In this document: piece after piece, positions 38,201 to 52,084 of the stretch
Layout of the letters: every line of letters begins with the position of its first letter
Position numbering within the stretch: the first letter of the stretch is position 1
Assembly (NCBI GenBank): GCA_036365515.1
Contig: CM070873.1
Span: 69,065,529 to 69,129,528, forward strand
Reading direction: 5' to 3'
Length of the DNA: 64,000 nt
Source of the DNA: Torymus aiolomorphi
Taxonomy: Eukaryota > Arthropoda > Insecta > Hymenoptera > Torymidae
Made by a program: the position numbers and the translations under genes
Notes under the pieces: generated by a model
Told to the model about the DNA's origin: nothing
What the model saw: only the letters and a program-made list of their open reading frames with translations
Database searches by the model: none

Positions 38201-39177
38201 AGCGCGTGCGAAAACCCTGGATTTGTATTTTTTGACAAAAAAGAGGAAATCTATTCTCTAATTAAACCAAATGAAAAAATGCATGCCGCACGTGCGGTGC
38301 CGCAATGCTATTGATACTGCTTTACAGTCAGGGAAAAGATCTACATCAAAACGATAAAAACAAAATTGTTAAAAAAAACTTTTACTTTATTGACATTTAT
38401 ATAATATGCACAGTGAATCATTTAAATATTTTATTTTACATCACAACATGCAATTACTCCCAAAAAGCTCAATTTTCTCCTCAAATTAACATCCGTGGTA
38501 TTTATTAACATAAATTACTTCTCAAATACAAATAATTCCTAAAATCACTGTACTAAAATCAACAATTTCGACCAACATCGAAAACCAAGTCGAAGAGAAA
38601 ACAATGACCCGTCAATCAGCCGTAAAAAGCGCCCCGCATACAATCGCGCACTACAGCATTTTCTCCGCATGTCTCCCTAAGCCAAACGTTCATCAATCCC
38701 GAAAAAAGCTCCAGCAACAAGCACTTCACATCCCATTGTACAAGCTGCGCGAGGCACGAGAGCACGTAGTCAAGAGAACTTCTACGCGCGTTCGTCGCGG
38801 TCGGTCGTGTCGAACTCATCCAAGGCCTCCTCTCCTAGCGAGAGCTCATTCATTCACTATATATACGCGAGATAGCGTGTCTCTTTTCCTCTCCCTCTCT
38901 CCCTCATTCTCCCTTCCTTATCTGCCGCGCGGCGTCTCTCTCGCGAGCAGCGCGTAAACTGACCGCGGGGCGTGGGAACTGGATTTTCCCTACGTTCTGC
39001 AGTCGTCGACGAGTAGTTTGAAATAAAACGCGCGTGCGCGCGCGGAATGTAAGTGCTATACGTGAGCGAGCAAGGAAGGATGATGATATTGCGCAATGCG
39101 CCGGATGCGTTACCCTTGAGTGACCGAGAGGAAGAGCGGTAAGAAGGTTCGCGTGCTGCTGTATATGATGCGCGCGC

Positions 39178-39179
<2 letters not shown>

Positions 39180-39214
<35 letters not shown>
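39180..39214. repeat. (GA)n microsatellite
   Basis: A GA run of about 35 bases on the G-rich side of an island. Confidence 0.95.
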
Positions 39215-39217
<3 letters not shown>

Positions 39218-40967
39218 AGGTGATGATGGTGATGAGAGCTGATCATTGAGATATGTCGCCTTTCGGTTTTTTGTTCGATGCGGAAGAGCGCTTGGCGGTG
39301 GTGAGTGGACTGTGTATGGGTGTTTGGTACAGATGTTCATTTTTTTGCAATGAATTTATGTGACTGATATTACAGCGTGAGGGAAGTACTGTGTTAGTGT
39401 TTAGAAGAAAATGTCATATCAAGGTTTATAAGATTTTTTAGTAATCGTTATCGCATTCTAGTTTTTGTGGCGCGAAAGCTATAGTATTTGTTCGAGTTAA
39501 GAAGATATTTACCGCTCGCTAGTATCCGCTAATACGATCAACTAGAAATAATATAATTATACGATTTGTTTTGAAAAGCTCATGCAGAATTGATGAAGAA
39601 TATTGATATAAAATTCATGGACTACGATTTCCATTTAAATCACTAATTTTACAAAAAGAAACGTATGCCTTATCCCGCGCCAGAAACTTCGATTTTCCAT
39701 AAAACGCAATCAGACGTAATAATTGCCGCTCCAATTTTTAATTGGACGCCCAACACAGCTCGTCGCAAGAAAAAATAGCAAATTATCAAAATTAATTAGA
39801 CGCGCATGAGCGTGCGAGGCGCGAAAAAGTGTACACGTAAGTTAAAACACGATCCTCCTGAATAAATAATAAACAAAAATTGCCGGCATTCGCCTGCCAC
39901 TGCGTCCCTGCTGATGCGAATTATCGCGGAGTCAAATGACGCAATAACAGCGAGACGTAATTGGTGCGCCTGATAATTACATCGGGGAGCGGAGCCCCTC
40001 CTAGGGGAAAAGTAAAACGCGCGAAGGGCGCATTTTCGAGAGTCGAGGACCGCGCCACTACACTAATTGCACGAATGATTCATTAAATTTAAAGCGACGG
40101 AATTGTTCCCCTCGAAAATTTGTTTATTCTTTTGCATTGGTTTGCAAAATGAGGAGAGGGGGGATTGATTTCAAAGCCGGCGAAAAAAAGTGCAATTAAA
40201 ATAAATTAAATTAATTTAATTCGTCGGGTGATTTTAACAAAATTTGCAATGCTTTCGAAGTGAAAACGTTTTTCATCGAATTTAAATAAATTAACAATCA
40301 GCAAATGGGTGTATCGAAGAGAGGGCAGACCATTTTGCAATTCGTTAAAATTTTACGGTCGTCATTAGCTGTACATTTGCGATTAAAATAAAATTATATC
40401 AGATATAAATTGAATACAAGAAAATGCCATTATCTTGTAAATTTTGTGAAGTATTTGTAGAGTGTGTAAGCTATTCTAAACAGGTGCGATTGTAACTTGA
40501 TAGTTCTTATATAAACATTTAAATAATGCGTGCACATTTGTGTTTTAAATTAAGAAATAAATCTCGTTCTTTGTGGGAACAGAATGTACATAAACACCAT
40601 ACCTGTTATAATCTAAAGTAAAATTAATGAAAATAGCAGACGTTAATTTTTTTTCTACTTTAATGTATAATAAACTTCGCAACCTATTTGCAAGTATAAA
40701 AATAATTTACTTGAAAAAAAAAACATTTTATATTACAAAAAAATAAACTTTTATTATAATACTTCCAGATAAAATCAGTTACAAAAAACATTCTCAAACA
40801 AAAAATAACACATAATACCATACAAAGTACGAATCTGAAGAGTTATTACCTATATCTCGAGCCACTTTCCTCGAGAGACAAAAACGACCCCGAATAACCT
40901 CCTCTCTTCGCCATCAGCGCCCCACTCGACATCGAATCGAAAAGGCTGCAGCAACAGCACTCGGTTG

Positions 40968-40994
40968 CTCTCTCTCTCTCTCTCTCTCTCTCTC
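40968..40994. repeat. (CT)n microsatellite
   Basis: A CT run of 27 bases on the C-rich side of an island. Confidence 0.95.
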
Positions 40995-43900
40995 GCCTAC
41001 TTAGTTTCGATCCGCGAAGAGACACAAAGACAGCCTTTATCTCGTTAGCGTCAATGAGCGGCGATAGGCGCGTGCCCGTCGAGCCGCGCACGCGCTGCTA
41101 TATAACGTATACGACGACGTATTGAGCAACGTGTGTAAGCGCGTGATAAACGGCAATCACAGCAGGCGCGCGCGCAGTTTTTCCTAAGTAAGAGCTGCCA
41201 TTTCCTTTCGTTACGACGGCACAGTTTCCTGCGCGCGCGTGTAGCCGATAATGCGCGGGCGATTGACCCTATTGTGGACACGACGTGTGGTACAGTAGTA
41301 CCGTTGAAGAGGGAACAGGTATCCTGAGAGAGTATACAAGTGTATACGGAAAAGGTGGCGGGTGGTTTTGCAGGGACGTGAGTGCGTTAAGGTAATGGTA
41401 CAGGGGAAAGTGATGGTGATTTGGAGAGAGAGTGTTATTTAAGCCTTGGGTTTTAAAGGAAAAAGTAGTAATAAAACGCATTTGTAAAATATTTACAGAA
41501 CAAGTGTTCAAAGTTATATGAAGAGAAGAATTGGAGAATGATGATTATTGTCCTTTAACAATTTCTTTTTATTAAAAAATACTGTGTTATGTTTGACAAA
41601 AAATAGTTGCATAAAAAGCAGTACTTTTACCATCATGCGCATGCGTTATGCACACTAACAAATGATGAGTAAATAGATATAATTATGGGTTGCTCATTAA
41701 AAGCCCATAAATAACGAGGACAGTCTCAATGGGAAAACCGCACTGTAATTATTTGCAAAACAGTTATTACACATTATGTACAACGTAAAGAACCTCAGGG
41801 AAAAAAAGTTATTGCAAGAACCGCGGATTGCGAATTAAAAAAAAGTAAATAGTGATAAATAGCGGGTCTTAATTTTTCTTTTTTGCGTAAACAAGCGATA
41901 TATTAATGCAAATATTTCAGCACATTTGTTTGCAGAAACAGGTTTTACATTTTTCCGTTTACCTTTTGTAGAAGTAGAGTATGTTCTGGTGACAAAAATA
42001 ATTTAGTTGATAAGATTTTTATCATTATAATATATGTATAAGTGAAAGGAAACTTTCAGCTTCCAATGGCTATCATAAATTGTTTATATGACAGAATGGT
42101 TAAGAAATTCAAATGCGAAACATTTTAGTTATTTATGTTATAGTACAACCGTAAAGTTTCCGTTCGACCAAAGAACGCCAACGTTGAAAAATCCACAGCA
42201 ATAACAAAATATTCCAATCCACGATAAAACTGAAATGGCAATAAAAGCATTTCTCCGAACTACAAGCTCGCGGGGCTTCAAAACAGAAAAGATAAACGAG
42301 CGTTAATTCGATATAAAAACATGTTTCCCAAGCGACCGAGCGCGGAAGCTGCGAGAAAAAAAAGAAAACATCCTCACGCCCCGTTCCTTTCATCGAGTTA
42401 TTTCGGGTCATTTGATCGTTTTGATATTCAAAAATTTTTCATTGGCCCGGCCGGCGACGATATCGCGCTCGCTCGTGCGCAGACCGGCCAACAGAGCGGA
42501 AAAAATAAAACGATCGCCGCGTCGCGCACCCGAACAAAAAAAGAAAAAACGCAGGCGCGCGACGCGTAAATTGAGTTTTTTTCCCTCACGGCGAGGATAC
42601 AGAGAGAGAATTTTCAATTTCGCGGCCCGAGTGGTCTCGATTTCGCAAAAATCGACGCTGCCGTCGCCGTCGCCTGTTGAGCGCGCACGAGACGCTTTTT
42701 CGGATAAAAAAAAAGCAAAGCGTAGAGCGCGCGCCGTCGGTGTGCAGCAGAGTTCGCTGCGCGGAAAATAAACATCGGAATGGGTTTGACGAATGTTGGT
42801 CATCAATTTCCGATCGGGCGCGTGCACTCGTGCGTTTGTAAGTGCCGGCGGAAATGTGGATAAAGGCCATTTTTTTTATGGACGAGGTGCAACGATGGTG
42901 TAAAGGGTGACTGTATGTAGCTGCGCGGGAGTGGACAAACGAAGCGGGTAGGTGCGCTGTTTTGGGTTTTGAGCGAACGCGCGCTCGGAAAATCGTAAAT
43001 CTTTGCGGACGGAGATTGATTTGTCTGTGTTTTCACGCGTGAGTGGCGTTATTTTAGTTTTTTAGCTATGAACATTTCCGAACATAGGTTTGGCAATGTT
43101 TATGGCAAAACAGAAATAGTCAAATCATCGCATAAAAAAAGATTGGAAAATTTTCTGTTTACACGAGAAATCATTTTCGATGATTCCTCATGTTAATAAA
43201 TAAAATACACATGGTTTGATCTCTGTAATTTGCTCTATTTGTATATTCACATTCAGCTTCTACACCAAATCATCATAAACCTCATTACAAGTACGCAGGT
43301 AGCACCGGTACCACGTTAAAACCGCATTTATGTTAAACACCCCCCGCAACACCATATAATTTTCCAATGCACATTTCGCAATATACACATACTAATTCTG
43401 GCACCGCAATCCGCGCACATCAATTCTTCGTCCTCTACTCGATTCTCCACGTGTATCAAACATCTAATCTGCCACCACATCAATAACAACAAGTCTCTCC
43501 CCAACTCCCGCACAATCTGACCGAACGTCCTAACACATCCTTCGTCAACGACATACACATCCCCCACACCACCTCATTCGCATTCCACAGATCGCTCGGA
43601 AAAATCTTTTCCCGCGTTTCTAGATCGCCTCTCTCGGCTTTAGCATGTCGAGTTTAATAAAATGCGGAGAGAGCGTAGGTATAAAGAGAGTCGCTTTGTT
43701 GCGCGCGCGCGAGTGTTGGGAGATAAAAGTAACTGATGTGAGAGGACTCGTATAGATGCACGAGCCAGATACACGCGAGACAAACGAGCCAGGAAGTCGA
43801 CGCGCGAGTGGCAAGGGGTGGGGAAAAATCGCGTATATGAATCGATAAAATTGGAGCGGAATATGAGCGGCGGCGGGCGGGGGGCGTATCGGAATTGATC

Positions 43901-44355
43901 TCCGCGGTGTGGTTATCTTGTAACGTGCCGGTTGTGGGACGACGAGCAGATAGCCGTGGCACGTCTTAGAAAAATGACAGGTATTTATTATCAGGAGGCC
44001 TATTTTTCTGGGACAAATAGTGCGGCCAATCAGCAAACGAAAGGAAAATGGTCATTTGTATTGGCAACTGAATTCTTTTTGAACCAATCCGAATTTTTTA
44101 TTTTATTTGACAAAAAAATGACATTTTTGTAAAAAGATTAAATTTTAAAGCTTCGAAAATCCAGTGCACTTTCATAATCGTAAACATTTATATATGGATA
44201 AAAAAGAGATTATTTTATTGTAGCCGGAGTTAAGAGGCTTTTCTAAAAATGAAAATTTCAAATTTGCAGTTATTATAGTATATTATACCTTTTTAAAAAG
44301 TCTTTTCATGCCAAACTGAGTGTTCATGTTACAAAATGGTAAATAAATCGTTTGA

Positions 44356-44381
44356 ACTCACCTGAAACAGAGAAAAAAAAA
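44356..44381 (-). promoter_or_regulatory. Candidate recursive splice site, strong pyrimidine tract
   Basis: On the minus strand a run of T residues leads through CTCTGTTTCAG directly into GTGAGT. The combined 3' and 5' splice site at 44361/44362 has a better pyrimidine tract than the one near 10567. Both are on the minus strand. An ordinary acceptor whose exon happens to start GTGAGT is the main alternative. Confidence 0.45.
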
Positions 44382-44446
44382 TTTATATTAATACCAACAA
44401 TTTAATGAAAAATAATATTAAAAAAAATTTCAACATATCGTATAAA

Positions 44447-44447
44447 T

Positions 44448-44500
<53 letters not shown>

Positions 44501-45170
44501 CAGAAAAGTTACAATGCAGTTTACAAAGTAAAATCTATTAGAGGTAAACATTGTTACCTGTACAATAGTCTGGTTGCATACAACTAATACTATATCTATA
44601 ACTTAAAACTAACAGATTACTCATTCGAGTAACATAAACATTTTCAAAAAACTTTATTTCATTTAACAATTTATATATTCTATAAATAAAATCCGCCAAA
44701 ACGTAATATTATAATCTTCATTTTTCCAAAAGTAAACAGTGAAAATGATATGAAGTTGTGCGTAATGTTACAATTAAATGTTATTATCGAAAGAGCTTTT
44801 GTTTTAATTTGTACTTAATTGTACTCTTCTTATAATTTAAAATTTTGAGATCATTAGGCAATTCGTTAAATACCCTCATAGCTTCTACCAGACTATCTTT
44901 ATCACTAATAGCTTTGGTCATTTTAGGTAGTTGTAGTGATTTTTTTCTAGTATTGCGTTTTATTGTAAGAAAAGCATCTTTTAGATTATTATAATGATAG
45001 CATAAGGATTCTAGAGTGAACATTTGTTCTATTTTTAGCGGAGTGTTGTGCACCTGGAATTTATTTTTGGCAATGATTTTGAGCAATTTATTTTGGATTT
45101 GTTGTATTATTTTAATTTCTGTTCTACAAGCACCCATTTGAAATAAAATATTTAAATTATTGCATTATAA
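44447..45170 (-). mobile_element. 5'-truncated non-LTR retrotransposon, CR1/L2-like
   Basis: The minus-strand frame (44784-45137, extending a few codons upstream to about 45170) matches the carboxy-terminal region after the reverse transcriptase of CR1/L2/Jockey-type elements. It has a MGACRTEI start, an IQNKLLKII helix, a middle segment on basic residues, and FNELPNDLKIL near the end. A stop codon, about 280 bp of 3' untranslated sequence and a (TAAA)n tail (44498-44447 on this strand) follow, as is usual for this group. The polymerase core and endonuclease are absent, so it is a dead insertion. Target duplications are not obvious. The reading frame is intact over 117 codons, which suggests a fairly recent insertion. 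Confidence 0.8.
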
Positions 45171-48100
45171 CATACTAACAACCTCTTATCAGTATTTTAT
45201 TAAGCGTCCCATTTTTTTACAAGAACTCCCTCTACATTTTACCCGCTTCATTACAACTTTAACGAGAGATTTGTCACCTCGAGATTAAATCGTGCCTTAC
45301 ATAAACACTCCATCCGCAAAATTTAAACACACCTCCCTCTCCCGCACTCATTTCACTTTCTCCCCACGTATTTAATCAGGACTCACCAAGAGACATTAGC
45401 CAAGCGTGCTATCAGACCCTCCCAAAACACTCTCCACCCCCACCTCTAACAACCTCCTATCACTTCGCACTTCACAAAAAAGACACCTTATCCCAAACTG
45501 CTTAATCTCCGCCCCCAGGTCACTGCTAATTTCTATCTCCGGCGTGTACACCCCAATTTCCCCATACATCAGGGCTTCTTTCCTTCCTCTCTGCCGCCGC
45601 AACGTCAGGTATATATAACGCGACCAGCACCCTCTCTCGTCGGTCAACCTCTCCCCCGGGAGCATCTAAATTGTCGCCTCATAGCTGCAAGGACACGCCT
45701 ACAGTAGAGAGAGAATATCGGGAGCGCACGCTCTCGCGTCTGATTATACAAAGCTGCGTGATTACACGACGAGGAGGAAAGACGCAGTAGAATCTCGACG
45801 GCGATTTACGGGCCCGCGGTAGAGCCTCTTTGCGGTTGGCACGCGTGGTAGTCATATTTACTACTTTCTTTTCATCAGCGCAGTTCGTGCAGGCGGACCT
45901 CGATGTGACCTGATAATTCGCTCGGCGCGCGGACGAGCTACACACACACATAGCGTAATGGCGCAATTGCCAGCGGCGTGATTGAGATTAGGATAAGAGT
46001 TGTTGCTGCGCGGAGAGGTTTGTTTTGGTACTACAGTGTGGTTTTCGCAAAATGCGGGATAATTTTTCCACGATGTGACCTTGATAACACGAGTTTGCCC
46101 GTGGGAAATTTTAAGGCTTATAGCGTACATATAGTATATATATTAAAATAAATCTTTGCAGAGAGTAGTTTGCCGCGGCGCTGATGGAATCACAGCACGC
46201 GCTGTGTATATTTTATTGAGAATATAACGGCAATAAACGGGTAAACCCTTTAGCAGCGCGAATTTTATCTTGATTTATCGTTCTGGCACATTTTCAAAAT
46301 CTTCTGAATATTTCGCCACGCGGTCACCGTGGCGCCGTAAAGACCAAAAGTTATTACTTCACGAAAGAAAAGCGTCGCCGCGGTATATATATTTATAAAT
46401 CCACCGATAAGCACCTTCGCACGCTCTCCTTCTCTCTCACTCGCTGATAAGATCGCGGGCGAGTTTATATTTTTAATCGCCGCAATAAAACTGAAAACCT
46501 ACGCTGCATTATTCTCAAAACATCACGTGGCGACACACTTCAATCATCCTGCATTTTTAACGCCTCGGCGTATTCTTATCCCACCTCGAGAGGGTGCGCT
46601 CGAAAAAAAAACCATCAGAACGAAAGATTTAAAGAGCGCTCGATAAAACCGGTGGAAAAGCTCTTGAAATATCCGCTTCTCTCTCTCTCTCTCTCTCTCT
46701 CACTACACTCGCTTCTGCTGCTACCTTTTCGCGCGGAACGTACTGGTATCGACTCGCGGCTCCATAAAAATTTCACCCGGCTATTTCCTGCCCGCATACC
46801 CACACATAGGTACATGTACACACATATACGTGTACACTCATAGAACTACTACTCTCGGATAAGAAAGCGAATGACATCTCCCGGTCGGGCTGGGTGTCTA
46901 CTCGGGCGCGTTCGCCTTGTCCTGTCAAAGTTGGACGTTTGACAAAGGCAAAGTGAATTTCTCGCGCGTAACTTTTCCTTAACAAGTTAAGATACACCCG
47001 CGGAGTCTCCGCGCCCGGGCGCCCGCGCGCGAACTACACTGGAAGAAAGTACAAGTATCTCGTGTACGTACACGGCGTTAACTAATTTGCAAGGGTATAT
47101 GTACGCTGTGCGCGAGAGTGAGTGAGAGAGAGCGAGAGGCGGGACTAGAGAAAATTAAGAGATAAGTAAATTGAATGTGTTTTAGAAAGTGTGTAATTGA
47201 GCGACGACTGCGGATGTGTTCCGTAATGTCCATTATCCCGATAGTTTATTTTAAATTTTTTCTTTTTTATGTAAAAGCAAGTTGTCTCTTATACTTGTTG
47301 GAATTTTTGAAAAGGTAATGTCGGGTTTGCTAAAAGATAAATTAACTGGTTCTATAATGGTTCCTAAATGTACATTATATATAGAAAAGTAGTAAAAAGT
47401 ATCAATTGAAATTAATTTCATTTGAACTGACGTTTAAATTATCTGACTAAGAGAAAATTTGAATACGCATGTATAGTATAAGTATTTGCAAACTTTTACA
47501 TATTTTACACGGCGTTGAATATTTAACAGACTTGACAATTACATCCTGAATTCCTATTCATTACGTAACGTAAAACTTTCGAGAAATGTTAATAATTTCA
47601 AAAGTATTAATAAACTAATTCAAATATCTATCTTGAAAAATAAATCAATATACTCTACCCCTTACTACGAAAACGAAATAGATCAAATATTTAGCAGCCA
47701 CTTCCTACCTCTAAAATACAAAAGAAATCCCGCTAAAGTGCACAACACCTTAAACATGCATATGAATACCGGCAAGACGACAGCGAGATACGCGCTTCCA
47801 ACATCCTCTTAGCTTGTATATTAACTGCGAAAGCATCGTCCTCTCTCTCCGCACGGTGTATCACAACGCCACTTTAGATCATACTTAAATCAAAGAAAGA
47901 TGGGATGCGAAGGAAGCCGGAGAGGCAGCGCTAAAGGGTGAAATGCAGCGCCTCGTACGCGCGTGCGCGCGCAAGCGGGAGAGAGAGAGAGAAAGTCTGG
48001 CTAGTTGGCATGCATGTGAATGAGTCTTAATAATTCGCCGGGATGAGTAACACAGGCCTGTTTTGTATGCAAAGCGAGCCCTGCGCTCAACGACACTCCC

Positions 48101-49078
48101 GTGGCTGTTCCTATATACATGCGCACACGCACACGTGTATAGGTACGCTCGCGCATATTGCGCATCTATACGTCTACTACGGGCGTATACGAGACTATGT
48201 ACGTACGTAAGGGCGTCGTGAGAATAATACGGGCGTAATTTTGTGTTTTATGAAGGCAGGCATAAAAGTTATTGCACTCGCTCGCGCGCGCGATCTAAGT
48301 AACGTGGGCGTGAAAGATAGAGTGCGCACGCGCCCCAGCGACTCGACCCTCGAGAAGGTACGGGAGAGAGATCCCAGAGAATTTCATGTACGTACACGTG
48401 AGGTACGTGCATAGGCTGAGGGTGCATATGGAGAGAGGATTGTTTCAGATGCCTTTTAAAGATACACGCGTGAAATATAGTATTTTTAAGGTTGGCACAA
48501 TGCGCAGATAAAGTGATTAATTTTTGCTCGCGCGCACGTGAGAGTGTGGAGTAAGTGGTGCGCGCATGTATTATAGGAGAGGGGGAAAGGGTTTTGTATG
48601 CATAAGTGAATTATGCGAATTACGTATTCATGGAAACTTTTAGTGCCGTGATAACGGTACATTTTTATTTTATTAGTTTAATCTATATTAATTTTGAGAA
48701 AGGTTTTGCCTTTTTTTTCTTTTCCTTGAATTTGTGAAAGACAATTTTTTCAACGGGAAATTTGATAAACGACTCGGAACTTTAATCTGATTAATTTTTG
48801 AATTTCGAAAAGATTGATGATTTTTTCTTACAGGTTCGTTATTTTCAAATATTTTTACGGGAAAATTTTCAGAAATTTTCATGAAAATTATAATTAAAAC
48901 GAAGTTAATTAAATCATATTCGTTTATGGTACGCGATATCGGAAAATTAACATCACAATGTGATAATAAAATTTTAATAATGTTCAGGCTGACGTTAAAA
49001 AATGTATGTGTGTTATATTCGATATTATATATGGGTGAAAGTTTTATTAAAATTTTATAAAGTTTTATCAAATCACTA
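45171..49078. other. Non-coding stretch with three CpG-rich islands
   Basis: Islands flip near 45690, 47060 and 47900. The stretch 45230-45600 is strikingly C-rich on the + strand. The 48650-49078 part is AT-rich; a 127-codon minus-strand frame there (48688-49071) is low-complexity and unrecognised. Confidence 0.5.
46678..46701. repeat. (CT)n microsatellite
   Basis: A CT run of 24 bases. Confidence 0.9.
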
Positions 49079-49560
49079 GGGTGACTACACCAGTATTGGA
49101 ACAGTCACCAGTTAGCGAACATTTTTTTTATATATATGAAAATATCAAGCTTTCTATGTATTGTTTATCTAACATGACGATAATTTTCGAATCCTTGAAC
49201 ATTTTTATTTCATTTTATATAAAGATTCTGCATAAAAGAAATTATCTTGTTAAGAATAAAATCATAAGATCGCCGCTATTAAGTGTTTCTTCACTGCTGA
49301 TGTATTTTTTCACTGGTGAAACGCATTTAGATACTAAGATTGCGTGTTCCTTTACTGGTTTTTAAGAGATATTTACAGATTTTCATTAAATAAAATTTTT
49401 ACTTTGATTCTTTATTCAAAATTTGCTCACCGTCGTAAAGTTTGAACATTTTAGAATATAAATTTCAAAAGGGTTTTATTTTTAATCCATTTTTAAACCA
49501 CTTAATTAAATAACAAAAGTTACAATTTCCTTATTCGTTCCTTCACTGGTGAAGTCACCC
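49079..49560. mobile_element. TA-flanked MITE with GGGTGACT termini
   Basis: This 482-bp AT-rich element starts GGGTGACTACACCAGT and ends ACTGGTGAAGTCACCC, with TA on each side (49077-49078 and 49561-49562). Internal copies of CACTGGTGAA (near 49312) suggest subterminal repeats. A 94-codon frame crosses it but resembles no transposase. The TA duplication fits a Tc1/mariner-type origin. Confidence 0.8.
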
Positions 49561-49562
49561 TA

Positions 49563-51653
49563 TATATTCGATAATTTGATATCCTGAATGTATTTTTTTA
49601 TCTTCTCTATAATAAAATTCCACTCATAAACATCCAACAATATCAATTGAATGAGCACATTCTCGGCAGAAACAACAGTATTCGCCGAACTTCGGAGCAA
49701 CGGCAACAAACAAGGTAAAATACGATATCTATCCAATTCGCGCGGCGCACTCGATACACCGCAATCTCTCCAATCGCTACTTCCTCGTCTTACCACGCAC
49801 TCATATTTACCTACCACCTGCGTCTCCTTCTTTCTCTCCAACGGATATATAATTATATTATAAATATTGGCTCGAGCAAATAGACGCCGCAGACGCAATC
49901 CTCCTCCTCGCGCGCGACTCTCGAAACTTTGCGCGCCTTAATTGAGTCGGCGATGCGTCGGAATATAACTCCTTCCATGCGATTTTGGGAAGGGAGAAGG
50001 AAACTTTGTGCAAGTATACGCGAGGATTAAGGCTTTGCGCGACTTGGTGTACTTACAGCTCTGTGCACGTGCGAGAGGGAAGTGGAGGATAAAAAAAGTT
50101 TCGCTTTTTCAGTTGCAGCTATGGTGTATACGTTTAAGTGTAATTCAAGTATTTTCCAGAAGTAGGTTTGCATTGTTTGGGAGTTACGACGAGTCTCTTT
50201 GGATTGGTGGTGTTTTATAGTCAAAGTTTGAATTAATCGAAGCCGCTTCTTCGGGTAACAATGAGGAATGTGAAAATAATAGGTATTGTTCGTCTTCCAA
50301 AGACAACGGGAAAGTAACATAAAGGGGCATAAAACTTAAAACATGTCTGTAATCTGTGAAGTATCATATACATGTTAACACAATATCTAAGAATATTAAA
50401 TTTATAGGCTTAAAATATTTGCAGTGCGTATATTATAATAAGCCTAAACTTAAACTCGTTTCACGATATTTATGTAATATAGTCGACGATCTTTATCTCC
50501 TTAATTAAGTTTTTAAAACGAAAACTCCACTCCTCCATTTTCGTCGCAATCAATCTTAATAAACAAGGTTTCAACAACGTACTTAGACAACTAAATATAC
50601 ATCCTCTGTTTATACACCAAGACCTCGAAAAACCTATAACCCTCCTTTATTATTTTATAATTCAATCCCCGCTACCGATTAAGTCAACCAAATCCACCTA
50701 ACCGAATCGCGATAAGACGCATCAATCGTCGACCCCGGCTAATTTAAATGCATATCAATTCAACCCATCCCTCTTAAAATCTCTCGTTACGTAATCAAAA
50801 GACGAGGCATTGACAGCGCTCACAATTAGCTGCGCGCGTTCATTTTAATAAACGGATTTCGCCGCACCCTCGCGCGGATCATCCCCCATTTTCGCGCGCT
50901 TTCTCCCCGACTTTCGGCCTCCTCGGATTAAAGCTTCCTCAGTTCATTCTCGGCGCGCTTTTTCCATTACCCTTGCGCAGCAGCAGCACACAATGCCTTT
51001 CGCGCGCGTAAATATAGAGACGCCTCTCTCCCTTTTTATTTTCGCCGCGCAGGCGCCGATCAGATTATCCATCCCATTTTCTCGCGAGGCATTTCGCGTC
51101 ACTTCGCTCTTTTACGCGCGTGTGTGGGTATACGTACGCGCACCCTCTAAGTCAATTCAGTGTTCGCCGCGGCGGCTGCTGCTGCTGCTGTATTACGCGT
51201 TCGTTCCCTCACTTTTGTCGTTCGGTGTTTAATGCTGCCGGGCTTCGTTATGAGAACGCGCGTGTAAATAGAAAGATAGTGCCGAAGGCAATTTATTGGC
51301 TCATGAATTATTTTGCGAAGTTAATTTTTCGAATTCTCCTGCGCCCGTGGTAAAGTGAGTTTGCGTATGGTAATAGCGATTGACAGATTATTTTTGATGA
51401 TTTAATTTGAAAATATAATGTTTCCAATTTTTATAGACTTTCTTAGGTATAATGCAATACATAATATATAAAGCGTAAAAGCCACAAGCATCCTTTTGGC
51501 GGACTTTCGCAAGGGACTTAACTTATCGATAATCTGGCTTAGAAATTATTAAAGTCTTAGGATAAGCTAAAGTTAGTCGAATCCTGGCTAAGAACCTCCG
51601 AATTTTCAACTCAGGAACCTACTTATCCGCTTGGTCTCATAATATGAAAAGAC
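49563..51653. other. Non-coding stretch with two CpG-rich islands
   Basis: Islands flip near 49920 and 51120. A CTG trinucleotide run (51175-51190) lies in the second. The 50220-50500 part is AT-rich. No exon is supported. Confidence 0.5.
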
Positions 51654-52079
51654 TATATCGTCGGGTTAGTGGAAAAAACGGACACGTCGATTTTTCGTTG
51701 GAAAAGCGGACACGTCGATTTTTTGTTCAAAAAGCGTATACGTCGATTTTTGGTTGAAAAAGTAGACACGTACGTCAATTTTTAGTTGAAAAAGCGCACA
51801 CTTCGTGCCAAAGTTTAAATTATTATTATTTGAGTTGACATCCATTGGCACTGGAAAATCTGGCTTGCTCTGTACTTTATTTATGTATTTTCTGGTATCG
51901 TTGCTTCATTTATACATTTATCAAATTTACCTTTTTCATAAAGAGAACAAATTCAGGCGCGAGGTGTCCGCTTTTTGAAACAAAAATCGACGTGTCCGTT
52001 TTTCCAACGAGAAATTGACGTGTCCGCTATTCGAACGAAAAATCGACGTTTCCGCTTTTTCCACTAAGACGACGATATA
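51654..52079. mobile_element. Foldback element with 30-bp internal tandem repeats
   Basis: The outer ends pair TATATCGTCG with CGACGATATA, and TTAGTGGAAAAA with its complement. Each arm consists of four to five units of about 29 bp with the core GGACACGTCGATTTTT, direct within an arm and inverted between arms. A unique centre (about 51810-51960) separates them. It has Foldback architecture but is unrelated in sequence to the AGTCTGG family. No coding capacity. Confidence 0.75.
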
Positions 52080-52084
52080 CTATA

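Larger units (their letters stand above)
38201..44355. other. Non-coding stretch with five CpG-rich islands
   Basis: Islands flip from C-rich to G-rich near 39000, 40000, 41070, 42560 and 43650. By hand count, 43321-43440 has 41 C and 11 G, while 43861-43980 has 46 G and 23 C. The 39700-40100 part combines TAATTA-like cores with CpG and lacks repeats, so it could be regulatory. The 41540-42130 gap is AT-rich. No exon is supported. Confidence 0.5.

Noticed and set aside
45230..45600. C-rich stretch as a CRISPR or minisatellite array
   Set aside because: No repeated unit is present. It is the C-rich shoulder of a skewed island.
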